64,000 nt of DNA from Phalacrocorax aristotelis. Lineage: Eukaryota; Chordata; Aves; Suliformes; Phalacrocoracidae. Below are positions 15,001-28,100 of the stretch, piece by piece. A program made the position numbers and the translations under genes. Below the pieces are notes generated by a model, which was not told the DNA's origin, searched no databases, and was given only the letters and a program-made list of their open reading frames with translations. Each line of letters opens with the position of its first letter. The stretch's first letter is position 1. The stretch covers positions 17,650,723 to 17,714,722 of the forward strand of contig NC_134282.1 in NCBI RefSeq assembly GCF_949628215.1. Direction: 5' to 3'.

Positions 15001-16270
15001 AATCAAAACTTCCACATCAGGAAACATATCTCGACCAGGAGAGGGGTCCCAGAGGGCAACAGCTCTCCTTTAGCCCAATGGCACCATCTCCTCTAAGTCT
15101 AAGAGAAACTCCTCTGGTGGAGAGACTTTTGCGGGGAAACCACAACATTTTGGAAACCGCATCCTGCCTAGGAAGAAAAACAGTTCCCAAGTACTATCCC
15201 AGACCAAGTCCCCCACCTGGTAGGTATAAGACACATTGACGTATTTTTCCATGCTTGCATTCTTTAAAACACAGATCCAGGGCCAGGATACACTGAGGAC
15301 AGGAGACTGTGCAGCCAAACAACCTCACTCTTGTTTCTGGGGAGAGAGCAGAGTGCTCAGAGGTATTAATCTGTGAGTGGGAGGGAAGGCGAGAGCTGGG
15401 AAATCCATGCCTGTATCTGTATATGTGTTTCCGCATATGCATATATAAAAATATGTGTACACACACACACAGAAAACAACAAAACAGAACAGTCCATTGC
15501 AAGCAGTCCTCCCCCGGGAAGAGGGCAAGAGAACAAACAAGCAGCAGGTGTGAACCACATCACCACTCCTAATACTGGAGGAAGATCAGACCCCATCGTG
15601 ACAAGGTGGTGTGAGAAACCCACCAGAGCAGGAGGCAACAGGAGGACCCCAAGGCAGAAGACGACCACTGAGACTACGAGGTCTCCAAGGCAGGCAGGTC
15701 CCTGAGGTGCAGGCACACCAACCATTCTCACTTCTCCCTTGATATCACACAAGGTGGGGAAGTGCCTGTGGATGTCCTGGAACCGAGGTGGACTCTAGAG
15801 GATGGCCCTGAGCTCCCATGGAAGAAGGGATGTGCCAGGCTGCAGGGTAGCTTTTTCACAAAGAGCTGCAGGAAAGCCCAGAGCTGACCCACAGCTGTGC
15901 AGCCTTGAGCACCATGCGCACCCCAATGCCAGGAGGTGTGAGCTTCTGTGCCACCTGCAAAGAGCAGAAATGAGAGAAGGACAGACATTTTCTAGCCAGA
16001 TTAAGCAAAGATAATCAATACACCTGTTTCTCAGAATTTTTTTTCTATCTTCTAGAAGAACATGAGGGCCTTGGAGTGAACAAGAACACAGGCCCTTTCT
16101 CCCCTGCTTACCCTTTAGTGGTGTTTTGTGTTTCCTTGTCCATCCAGGGACAGTGGTGCTGAATGCTGATAAGGCCAAACTTGGACGAGCCTCAGTCAGG
16201 CAGTTGCTGCAATTTTACTTTAAATGACACTTAATGATTTGTTTTGAGTATTGGGTTGGGGTGAGTTGGG
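1..16270. other. Upstream non-coding sequence, no gene recognised
   Basis: I read this stretch on both strands and found no protein, tRNA or rRNA that I recognise. Open frames here are short (mostly under 130 codons), lack family motifs and overlap each other on opposite strands, as expected by chance. Composition is ordinary vertebrate intergenic sequence with scattered short A/T runs and short CA runs (around 12,667-12,680 and 15,460-15,472). It lies 30-45 kb upstream of BCL6 exon 1. In mammals the corresponding side of BCL6 is the BCL6-LPP interval, so distal enhancers are possible, but nothing in the bases proves one. Confidence 0.6.
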
Positions 16271-16274
16271 GTAT

Positions 16275-16330
16275 TTGTTGTTGTTGTTGTTGCTTTTGTT
16301 GTTGTTGCTTCTCCTCCTCCTCCTTTTCCA
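16275..16330. repeat. TTG trinucleotide microsatellite with adjoining TCC run
   Basis: Repeated TTG units run from about 16,275, are interrupted by a short CTTT segment, continue as further TTG units, and then pass into four CTC/TCC units ending near 16,330. This is a compound pyrimidine-rich microsatellite in the intergenic region with no coding context. Confidence 0.85.
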
Positions 16331-18949
16331 ACCAGTTAGGTTCAATTTATTTTGGCAGAGTACATGATTATTGGGGCTGAGCTCCAGATGGTTGGGCGCT
16401 CAGCCGCTCACCATAAATAACACTGGATGAGCACTGCTTCTGCATGCAAAGCTGGGCAGCGAGATGCCCAGGTCGCCAAATCAGAGCATCCCATAGCTGG
16501 CTTGGAAGGGTCTGTGGGGACTATACCTGAGCCGTTTGGAGAAGGCACTGACTGATCTTTCTTTGGAAGTTTCCTGACACAGATTTTTTACTGCTCCCAG
16601 GCAATCACTTGCAGAGCACCTCTCACTTGGCTGCTCCCGTGGCGTCTGAATTAGCTCCCTCCTTGCTATAGCGTAAGCCCATAGCTTGCAGCTGAGCCTT
16701 AGCAAATGTGGAGAACAAGACTCCCCCCTTTCCCCTTGCAGCATCCTTCTGACCATCTGAAGACCTTCTGCTCTTGCTTCTGGTATGGACCCCAATGCTA
16801 AGCTCAAACAAAGAAGGGCATTCTGAAAGGTTGATGAGCCCAGCCAAACTCCAGCATGGACTGGGACAGAGCTGCTCTGCGTCCCACAGGAACAGTCACA
16901 ACCAGGCCTGCTGTGTCGGCACTGTGGCAGCTGGGCCCCTGGACACCCCTCAGAATCATAATGGGGCTCTGTGGGAAGGAGACAGTAGTTTTTTAGAAGA
17001 GAGAACCTCTGTAAGGAAGGTTCCTGCAGATCCGGCAAAGAAATCTGGGGAAGTTTCCAAAGCTTTTCCAAATCTGAGACTTTTCCGTGTTTTTCTAACA
17101 AATAATGCTTTTATCAAAGCAATGCCTAAGTCCCTTTTGTTGTCAAACCTTATTGATTACCTTCTGTAACACACTTCAATCTCTTCATTAAGAGAAGCAA
17201 TGAAAGCACAAAGTTTATTAATGTTGTTGTTGCAGTATTTAAGAAATACTTAGTAAATTGTAAACTAAATAATTATTCAACATTTTATATTAGCTTAGGC
17301 AGGCACTATTTGCTGGGAATGTCTTCTGCTTTAGGACAAAGCTAATTATTGATACATTTAGTAACAAATAGAAAGCTATATTCTACACAATAGGTTTACT
17401 ATGGATGTAAAGTGACAATTGTATTAAAGCTAATGGACAGACAGTACAGCATGGAAAAGACAACTATGAAGTGTTAAAATGTCTTTGAACTGAGCATTTC
17501 AAGCCTTTGAACTGAGCTCTTTCCTCTCACCTCCCAGTGCCAAGAGCTGTCCCCTTCTCCTCTGGTGCATGGAGGGGATGCGTGCACGTGGGGTTGCCCA
17601 GGCAGTCTCAGCCACTTGCAGGAGCACACAACAGCAAACACACCTGCAAGTGGCATCTGCATGTAGGGAAATAAAACCCATTTCTGTCCATGGCCATAGT
17701 ACAACTCTGCAAGCTCACCTCTGTGTCAGAGGGTTTGCAAGTGCAATCGCAGGTGCAAACCCCAGATCCCTGTCCTTTTCTGAGCACTGCCCCAGAAGAC
17801 CTACTGAGATGTGCATGCCTTGTCCATTGAGCAATCTCAGACTCTGCTCCCTGGACCATTCGCGTTGTAAATCTTCACACCCAAGCAGGGTGCTGGCTCC
17901 ACTTACTCTGGAAGTTCTCTGCAGTTGTTTCAGATCTTTAACCTGTTTGGGGCTATAATATTAGCCAAGCTCTTATCACGGAGGGACAGGCACACCAGAG
18001 CATGTTACAATTCCGTCCACAGGTGGACATCCCACAGCCAGCCGTGCCTAAGCAGAGGATGCCTTGCACGTGGCTCAGCTGCAATTTTGGGCTGCAGCTA
18101 AGCCCATATCAGCCACACAAAGCGGAAGCCTGGTGCACAGACAGCTGTTCCCAGGCACATCTTTTCTCATAACGAGGATACATCCCCCATGGGTCTCTCT
18201 ATTCAACCTCCAAGCTGCCTGGATAACTTTTGGGTTTTGACCGGTATCAGGGGGAGCAATGTCAGAAGAGATCCATCGCAAGGAACATTGGCAAGGCTGC
18301 TTCGCACTGTAACCCATGTCACACTTTTGCCATGCGCAAGGCAGCTGTTTAGTAATGTTGCACAGGTGTGGTGTGTTTATTCAAGTGAATTGAGCTGGTC
18401 TCATCACCACATGCATGTGGCTGGAGCCCAAGCAAAGCACTGGTGCAAGTGCTGCAAATGCCAATACAACCAGTAGAATATAGCCAATCTTGCCGGAGCC
18501 CCAGATGTAGCTGTGCCACTCCAGTGTTGTCTCACAGTGCACAAAGACAAGGTTGTCTTCCAGTCACTGCATTGTCTCCAGGTGGAGATTTTCTGGAGGG
18601 ATGCTGTAGAAACAAACTTTAGGTCAAACACAAGCTCTGAGAAAATGAACACTTTTCCAGAGCAGACCCAGACCCCACACCATTGGGAAAAATCTATAAA
18701 TCCCATGGCCACAGTGGGTATCACATGCAAAGAGATGGAGAAACATTCATAACTAACAAGACTTGTTCTGGTCTAGTTTAAAGACATCTAAATTAGAGAT
18801 GTAGCAAGCCCTCCCCGTATAACACTGGCCAGAACCCACAGCTCACACAACCATTCTCAAACAGATTTAAATACAGCACAGTTCATCTCAGGACCCATTG
18901 CAAATCCATGTGTACAGCGACACATATTTTGCAAAATGCCTGAGACAAT
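16331..18949. other. Intergenic sequence, nothing recognised
   Basis: There is no gene, RNA or repeat that I can name. A minus-strand open frame of about 206 codons at 16,481-17,101 has no recognisable domain and is treated as chance. An AT-rich segment at about 17,160-17,470 interrupts otherwise mixed composition. Confidence 0.55.
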
Positions 18950-19125
18950 CGTGACAGAATCTAAAGAACTTAGAGGTGGAAGTGATCTATTAGGTCCATT
19001 TGCAATCTCTCATGAGCCGGGCAGAATTTTTCCCTGGGCTATATTCATTGCTCTGCCTGGTCTTGTTTTTAATCACTCAAGCAAAGGGACTAGAAGAGCC
19101 AGGCAAAGTTATGTCATACTGCTGC
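18950..19125 (+). mobile_element. Probable ancient CR1/L3-type LINE 3'-end fragment
   Basis: The order of words here resembles the 3' untranslated region of old amniote CR1/L3-like LINEs. A 'gaacttagaggtggaagtga' segment comes first, then 'attaggtcca', then a run like 'ctgcctggtcttgttttta', followed by 'atcactcaagcaaaggga'. This resembles consensus phrases in which a 'blood-type' GGAAGGGACC segment precedes 'GTCTGGTCTTGTTTTTAAA' and 'CTCAAGTGATGGGG'. The copy is heavily decayed and has no ORF. The assignment is from memory of consensus patterns and has not been searched. Confidence 0.4.
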
Positions 19126-22100
19126 AGAAGCGGCACTGGGGAATCTTGTATCTCTGATCAGAACTGAGGCCCACAGTTGTACTTAGGCATTTTTGATGTG
19201 GTTAAACAAATCCAATACAGAAATGCATTTAATTTCTGTAAGTACTCGTCTTCTAAGAATTTTTAAGACCTTGCAATAAACATAGCCAAAACCATCATTC
19301 AACAAATTGAAATCACACTTGTATTAATGGGGTTGCTACATTCAGGTTAAATTTAACCCTTGTGACTTTATCTTGTAATGCAGCAAAATGAGCCGGTCAA
19401 CAAAAGTTATGATCAGAGAGCTGAGTGAGCATTTCTTCTCTGACATCTCCTCCACCACTTCCTTGATTTAAGACACGTCATCCATCGACCCCTCACCTAG
19501 GTGGAGGGCATTTGCTAACATATCCCTGTGGATGCTTTGCCTCTACTGACAGTCTCTGCTGGACTTCTTATGTTCAGCTAGTTCAGTGTTGTTTTCAAAG
19601 GTCTACTTATGGGTTTGCCCCTTTGTGGCAACAACTGCTTTCAGGAGGGTGATGTTCCACCTCATGCAAAGAGCAGTCAATGACTCAGAAAAAATGTGGT
19701 TGTAGAAGTCATTTTTTTACCATCCAGGGTCCTGGTTTTCTTCCCTTGAAAGCATAACACAAGAAGGTCCCCTCCCAGCAGCCCAAAGAGATTGCAGCAC
19801 AGATAAGCTGCAATGTGCACGCCATGCTCTAGTAGCTGGGCTCACACAGGTATAAAGAGTAAGTTCTTACTGCCGGAGACATGGCGATCTGAGAATAAAT
19901 ACCCAGTGTATTTCCTAGCTCAGTTGCATCTTGCCAACAGACATGTTTTGTTTCCTTAAAGTAACCCTGGAGGTTTCTGGGGTCAATAGAGCTAAATAAA
20001 ACAACCAGCAAAAACACTGTGGTCTAGGTCTAGATTTTTCAAAGGCTCAGCTCCCCTTGACGGTATGGCTCCCGTACAGAGTGATAAAAGTGTTGCAGTC
20101 ATCAGAAAAAGCACGCAGTGACCTGCAGTAAAATACACAGCCTGGTAAGATATGCAGCATTTTGCTAATGTCCTCCAGAGCTGGGTCAGCAGATGCCACC
20201 ACAGGGGGACCCCATCATCTGCCAGGCAGCAGGCAGAGCTCCGCTGTCTTGGCATGCCTCCATCCTCACTGCAACCCTGGGCATACTGGCTCCATGGAGG
20301 CCCAGCAAGGGCAATTTAAATTTTTTTAAATAATACCCAGGACTGAGGATTCTTCAGAAACTTTTCAAGAGAACAGACTCACGAGAAATTCAGTCTTTCC
20401 TGTGAGCTGCAGATCCTGAAGCTAAAAGCCCCTCTGACTACAGTTGCTTACCGTGTTGTTACCAGAATTAAAAAAAAAGACATCAATGAAAACAGGGTGA
20501 AATTATACAGGCTTCTCAAGCTTGCAAAAAAGTTTGGGATTTTGCTTGGTCAAATATTTGAGCTAGGAATTTGGAGACAGTTGTAAATTTTACACCTACA
20601 AGCTCATCCTTTGATTCAGGCAAAGCTGGCAGTTTTCTTCCCTTAGCACATGGTGCTGCCTAATGAGGATACAGATCAAGCCAGCCCAGAACCAGCCTTA
20701 TCCCTTGTGCAGGAACCATCTTCTGGCATAGAGAAAAATGGCTGAGGATTGATGGGTTGAGGGTGTGGTGCCAGAAGCATCCTGCTGCTCCAGCTCCTCT
20801 TGGATTTATTTGGATCCCCTTCCTCCCTGCCCAGCTGGCAGACTGTGCAGACTGCAACAAAGTAAGCTAGGGCACAGGGCAGAGATCACACCTTCATGCA
20901 ATACAGGAGCTAATCTCATTGCTGCAGAGTGAAATTTGGTTCCCAGCAGGCTTTTGGGTTTAAACCCATGTGTCTCTCACATAAGAAGATAGTTTCCAAG
21001 TGGTCCAGAGCCTTGGACAGGTCTTGTAACACTGGAGAGTTGGAGGTTTGAGAGCCACCCTGTAGCCAGGTCCATGGTCCTCAGGTCCTCCAAGGTTTGA
21101 GGCCAGGCTGGAACTAAGCATTGCTGCCATGTGTAGAGAAGCACTGTAGGCATTTCTCCCCCATTAGCATATCCCTGCAGCACAAATCTCAGTTTGGCAC
21201 AGTACGTATTACTAAATCTACATGCCTTGTAATCCTCACCTCCTCTGGAGAGAGAGAAAACACGATGCATGGCAGAGATATGCCATGCACGGTCTTCCCC
21301 ACCAACAGTGGTTGTCTCGGCTGGGGTGCATTTCAGCACCTGAAAGCACCCCCTCCAATAAAAAGTAATGAACTTCTAAACTTTGTGCTTTGGATGAGGG
21401 GATGGGGGAGGGTTGGAAATGGCCCCGTTGCTTCACGCTGCACATTAGCAGCCAAGTTCACTTCACAAACACAAGGTGCGCTGTCAGAATAGCCTGGGGC
21501 AAAGTTTGTACTTTGCTTGAATTCTAACTTTTGTTTACCAAGGTAATAAACCGGTCTTCTCTTCCAGGTGTAAATGCTATTATGAAAAGGCATATTTGTG
21601 TTTCATCTCACCTCAGATGTACAGTATGTGCTCACATCCTACACGGTGTGTACAGCCCACGTTGCTCCTGAGCCAGAAGAAAGGAAAAGGGGTAAAAATA
21701 AATATCCCCACTCAGTCCTCAAAAATACAGCATTCTGGAGGATCTAGGAGGTTAACTGGATCTCTTTCCCTTCAAACCCTGTGTGCAGCCCTTGCTCTAC
21801 CCTGTGAAGACCAGTTCAGAGCTTTCCCGCGTCCCCGTGGTCTTCCCTGTTAGCACAGCTGGGCAGACCCCTTGTGGGGACATGGTGGAGTTGACCCATT
21901 TGCTCTGTGCAGACATGTTGATCTCCAAACAGTGGAGTTTAGTTTCCACCAAACTAGTTGGGTCGCCAGTTTGGCTCCCTTCCCCTAAAACCGCCTGCAT
22001 CTCCATCATGCCATGTGCATTCAGATGTGTTGCATTTGGTGTAATCTCACTGAAACTGACAGGAGAGGAGAAGGATGTGGAGAAAAAAAAAAGAAAGAAA

Positions 22101-25100
22101 AAAAGCCCGGCATTGTTTTTTCTTGCACTTCACCTCCTGTTCCTGGTGTCGTGCCCACTTGGCAAGATTTAGAGATAGCAGACGCTCTCTGGATAAAAAT
22201 GACCTAAATGTTTCCTCATCCCTTCAAACCTGTTTGATGGCCTTCTGTCTCCAACCCACTAGTAATTTGGCCTGTCCGCTGGGGCTGCCACCTGAGCTCT
22301 CCTGAAAACCAATGCCATGAGATCTGCAGTGACTGAAGTGGTCAAGGCCCCTCTCCAGAGTGTGGCCCACATGGCATGGCACATCGGGCACGGGCAAGAG
22401 CATCGCCTGCTGAACCAGCGCGCCCGCTCCCAGCATCACTTTGCTCCTCTCCCATTAAGGCACTGACCTCACCTGCTCCCACTAAGCTTGTAAAATTTCA
22501 TGAGATGGCATCTTGAAAAGCTAAGTGTGGCACACTGAGCTTGGATGGAGCCCTCACAGAAGGTGACCAGTTGCAGGTTGGCAGTAATTTCCTCCCTTGC
22601 CCCTTGAAGCCCTTTATAAGCAGATTTAAGAGGGCAATAACCACACAATAATTTTTTTTTTGCACAAACTATTTATGCTATTAAAAGCCCGTGCCCATAA
22701 TTTCATCTGTACAACAGAAGAGGCAAGGAGAGGGGCTGAAGAAGACTATAGTCTAAGTAGTGTCTGGTGATGGCTTGGCACACCCAGCACGGGCACTTTC
22801 TCGGAACGCCTTTGCTTCTGAAATCAGAAACCCCCATGGAGAGCCAGGCTGCCAGCACTGCACAGGTCTGAGCCTGCCCTGGCCCAGACGCCTTCCCCAC
22901 CCCAGTGTTTATGCCGAAGCGCTTGCTCCAGCTCAGGCTGAATCTGTGCCCCTGGCTCCTGCACCCAGTGAGTCCCTGGCACACTCTGCTTCCTGGTGAC
23001 ATGGGTGCATCCTGGTGCCAGGTGCTGCCTACCCATCCATGGACCTTGCACGGCCTGTCCTGCACCAGTGCTGGACCCAAGCAACTATGAGACAATGAGC
23101 CACAGTACATTTAGAGAGGATGCAGATCCCTGGCTGCACGCGTTCACGCCTCTTCTTCACTTCTGGAGCCCACAGAAGCTGTTTTAGGGTTGTTTTTTTT
23201 TAATGTCCACAAAATTCATTGAAGGTTCTTAGCAGCTTTTGCACCTTCTCATTTATTTATCAACTTCCACTGTTCCTCTACACTTCTACAGCAGGGCTAG
23301 AAGGAACATTACCCACAGGAAAGCAATTCCCCTCACCCATCAAACTCAGGCATTCGCAGCAGCTCTGCTATGCCTTCCCACCACATTTCCACTCAACCAC
23401 ATAACCTGAATGAGAATGTCCTCAGCAGCAGTGACTTCGAGCAGAGTCCTTACAGCAGTGGGATGAAAAGCCCAGATCTGGTCCATCATTAACCATGAGT
23501 GAGAAGCTCCTATCTACCAATGAGGGGAAACTGGCACTTCCCAGGGAACTGTCCTGTGCCCATCTCCTCATCAGGGACGGATTGCAAACAAACTACTGGC
23601 GAGGGTGGTGAAGGATGGGAATAGTGTGCATTTACCCATGTGGTTAATTCCTGCCATGGTGCCTTCTTGGATTCACCCACCCCCTTGAGGTGGGTGGGGC
23701 AGAGGAGACCACATCTGGGTCCACCCATGCACTCCCAAAGAAGGAGCGACATGTCACCCCAATTTGGAAACAGGTGTGTTCAGTGGCCAGATCAAGGCAT
23801 GTTAGGAGACCTAGAACTTGTTTGACATGGGCTATTATTTCACGGCATCTTGAGCATATTCCACACGTCCTTTAAGTGCTCCAGCAAACTAATGGCCCAG
23901 GCCAGCCTTTCCAATCATGTTCTTCTAACACGTCAATTTGGTTCTTCCAGAACAAGGAGGGGGTGGCATTTTGCCAGCGTTATGCAAGAAGCAGAGTGAT
24001 TGCATAAGTTCAGTTGGTCACAAAGGTATAAAATAGGCTTTATTGGTAGTTACTACAGCTGCAAATTTTTCCAGAGGCATCTATGCATATTTTACAAGGA
24101 ACTTGCCCTTTTCTAGATCTAGGGTCTTCTGGGATCCTCTTTCTTCTGGATAGTTTTGCTGTCAGAAACCCTTGTGCAAAGAGGGATATTTGCTTTTGTG
24201 TCGGAAACAGTAGGAGGTTGTGTGTCACTTCATTGGAGCTGCCTAAAGTGCTTGAGTTGCTCTACTGACCTGCAATCTCTGCACAGTCAGAGGCAAGTAC
24301 TTCTTTTAAATCAGTCCCCAGATGCAAACCTGGGACACTTGGTGGACTCATCCAGTCCTCCTGAGAGTGACAACATGACCATATGACGGCAACTAAAGCA
24401 GAATTGCTCTACTTGAGATCTTTCTAGATAATCTAATAGCAAATAACATCTGCTGAAAACACTAGTTACTTGACATAATTTCACAAGTAGGAAAAGATCA
24501 TTGCATTCCATGTGTCTGGGTCTTTCAGGGAAGGAGAAAAATGATACAGCATCTAAAAGTGGGCAGAATGTGACTCACTGTAGCTCCAGAAACACAAAGA
24601 GAAATGGCAAACTTAGCTTTTTCCTCTGAATATCTCCTATATGTATAGCATTTAGCATATGGGAAAGACTTTGCAAGACCAAGGCCTGATCAGTAGCTAA
24701 TGCATTCCCAGGTTCAAAACAAGTACACTTTGTACATCAGAGGAATGGCAGGCTGCCCAGTGCTTTGGGCAGATGCTGTTTCTAAAGAAATTAAATGCGT
24801 GAATAGATAATAACCAAAGAAATCCCTGTTGGAATAAAGAATGGACAAGCTCCTCCTGATAAAATCAAGTTCTTGCTCAATCATTACCCACTTGAACACA
24901 AAGACGAAATTGAGTCAGTCCTGAAGGTCCTGGAGTCTTCAAACAAGCGGTTGGGTTTCTTTCCTCTTCGTCACACTGCACATTATCCTAGGAACTGGCA
25001 AAACATAGCAAGGATGACTCTTCTGTCCCTTCCTAAAAGAGGGGCATTGCAGAAGGTCTGCTGGCTGTGCTAGGCTGAAGAAGGAATCACCTAGTTCCTT

Positions 25101-28100
25101 CTCAACTGACTCCTTCCCACCTGCCAAGGGCAGGTGGGAAGGAGAAGAGGAAAGTGTGGCTAGCCCATGTCCTTGCCATGCAAAGCAGGAGGAATCAAGC
25201 AGTGACCCAGCAAGGAAGACTTGCATAACAGCAAGCAGGAGCAGGAGCCCAGTGGTTAAAAGATGAACATGAGATTGATGAGGATCGGCTGAGCTCTGAC
25301 GTGGGAAGTAATGAGGTGAGGGTCAGGGTCAGAGGGATGAAGAGAGGTAACCTCAAACCACCTGGGTATTTCAAGCAGCTTCCAGTCATGATGCAAGGTG
25401 AATTCCTCAGCTGGCCTTCCCCACTGCTGAATCTTCTCCTCGTGCTGCTGCCAGACGCTATCATCACTGCGTGCCCACCACTGGCTGAAATTGCTTTTGC
25501 TGGTCTCGCCGGGAGCCCTGTGGGAGCCCAGCAAATACTTGGACATGCTGAATAGGCTTCCTGGCAGGGAGAGTTTATACCTACAGCAAGGCTCAGAGAA
25601 TAGGTAGGTAAAGTGCACTTGGTGGAACAAAAAACAGCACCTGAGTGGTGGGATGCTGCTGTTGATGTTGGTGTGGCCACTGTCAGCTACTGACACAGGG
25701 ACGTGATCACAGGCAACTGCTGCTGGGTCCACACAAAGGCTCTGGGATATGCAGAGACGTTTGATCAAACCTTTTACAAAGGACAGAGTCCAAGACTTGT
25801 TTCTCTTTTCCCTGTTGTTCTCCATGGCCCATGGAGATAGTACAGCCTCACAGAATCTCTTCCAAGGCCATGGGCCCTGGACGCAAAGGACAATAACTGT
25901 TCTGCCCAAGGCCTGGCTCTGGAAAGAAAGGGAGATAGAGATCAGAAGTGCATGGGTATAGCTGAGAGATAGGTAGAGATGCCCTGAGCAACCAGTGGGA
26001 CACTTCTGGATGTCAGACAAGTGATACAATTTCCCCACAAAGCCCACAGGCTCATCCTTTGCCTCCTGGTAAGGATGACCAGGGGTCTAGCTGTAGTGTG
26101 ATTGTCAAGGCAAACCCCTGGTGTAGGTGCCAGCACCAGGCCAAGAACATTTTGCATGCAGGCTTCATGCCCAATCCTGGGCTGTCCAGTGCACATGACT
26201 AGGATGTGGTTCTTGACCATCGGGAGCAGTGGGACCACCAGGACCACCAGAATTCTTCTGAAATGGCTCACGGGGAGTGGGAAGTTCAGTGTAACTAGTC
26301 ATCCAGGATAGTTGCAATATCTGATGTTCCTGGATCTCACTCAGCCTCTGAAATACATTTATGGTCTATGTGACAAGTGAGTTATTTTCAATACCAAGAG
26401 CATAGAAGGCAAGTGAGATGATGGGCTGTCACCTAGGGCACTTTATACTTGTTTAGTGCCAACTATGTTACAATATCATTTTGATGTCACCATTTCCTCC
26501 TGCTGAAATAAAAAAAAAATCCATTGCTAGACAACATTTCTCAGCAGGGAGATTTCTGGGTTTCTTTTCCATTACACCTGCTTTTTATGACTTCATTGGC
26601 TTGTTCAGAAGAGGAGGAGACAGAAACTAGAGGGAGAAAAATTAATACATTTCTATATTTTAAAATCCTTTTAATTATAAAAGACCTGAACAATCCCTTA
26701 AAAAATACCTGACTTCAGAGTGTCAACACATAGTTGATGTCATAAAGTATTCATGGGGGCTAGGATTAAAGCTGACTTTTTTTTAGAATTATTACATTTG
26801 AGAACCTGATGACTAGAGCTGGGTTTTCATTATTCCCCTGACATGAGGAGAAAGTTTCTAAGTATCCAGCACATCTCTGTGGACAAATGGCCTGGGGAAA
26901 GCAATAACAGGTAGCACCCAACAGTGGGTACACAGTTTCTTTAGCTGCATCTCTAAAACGCAGATACTCATATGCAGCACTTTCATCCTGATTTGTTCCA
27001 CAAATCTGCTAAGCCAGCCTTTGCAAGTGGGCAACAGCTTCTCTGTTCCCAGAGGTCTCTTGGGGAGCAGCTGCAGGTGCCAAAGCATTTGCCAGCTGTG
27101 GAGGGAGCAAGCAGTGCCTGGCAGGGCTAGAAACCGCCAGGTGCCTGCTCTGCTGCTATAAGAGAGACAGACACATTTCCAAACACCCTCTCTAGCTATT
27201 TGTGCTGGTTTTTCTATGGTGCTGCACCTGGGAGTGGATGAAGGCTCCTACCCTAGAACCATCTGACAGGAGATGTGGTAGACCAGAGCCTGCATGCCTT
27301 TGGGAGATGCTGACAGGCACAGAGAAAATCTGAGTCCTCTTAGAGGAAGTTTTTCCATACAGAATATTTTCCCTGCTTGAGTATGACAATCCGGTACCAG
27401 CTCAAGGTCCCTCTCAGGAGACCTGTCCTCAGGAAGAGTTTTGTTCCCAGAAGAAAAAGCTCTGCAGAGGATTACTCTGCAAAGTAACCTGTCATGAGGG
27501 TTTGTAAATGAGCTCTGCAAGGACCAAGCTCTCCTGGGCAACACTTCAGAGTGCAGAGGCTGAAAAAGGCCCAAACTCCCTGCAGGAAAGCTGGGGGAGA
27601 CAGGTCAGAGGTTAAACATTGACCTGCTAAACAGCTCTAGCCCCCAAAGCCACATTCAAGAGGAAGGGATGGAGCAGGGGAGGATGCCCAGGCTGAGCTG
27701 TCTTGCCCAGGACCTTCTCACCCAGTCAAGTTGCTCCAGCACAACCTGTCAAGAGAAGACTCAAACTTCCTAGGGCAAGAGGGGTTGAGCTGCGCTGCCA
27801 GGACCCCATGACATTGACGTGAAAGAAACTCCCCAAACTTCCCTCTTCCTACTCCTCCTCCTCTCCAGCTCTGGTAGCACCTTTCTGCAATGACCACGTA
27901 ACAGCACCCTGGCATTTGCCTAGCAGGGCTCCTACTACTGACATTTCTGGTCATGGGCCTCCTGAGTACACCCGTCTTAACTGACCCACATCTTTCCACA
28001 GGCTGTTTCTGGGACAGAGGCAGCATGTTTTGCTAGTGTTGTTCTCATGGTCCCTGCCCTGCTAGGGCAGTTTTCCAGGCAGGGCAAACATTTCATTATC

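Noticed and set aside
16481..17101. 206-codon minus-strand open frame
   Set aside because: No recognisable domain and no supporting gene structure.
22080..22110. A-rich GAAA/GAAAA run that could mark a retroposed poly(A) tail
   Set aside because: No upstream processed gene copy or target-site duplication could be seen.
25256..26047. 263-codon minus-strand open frame
   Set aside because: The translation shows no family motif, no splice structure and no matching neighbour. Treated as chance.
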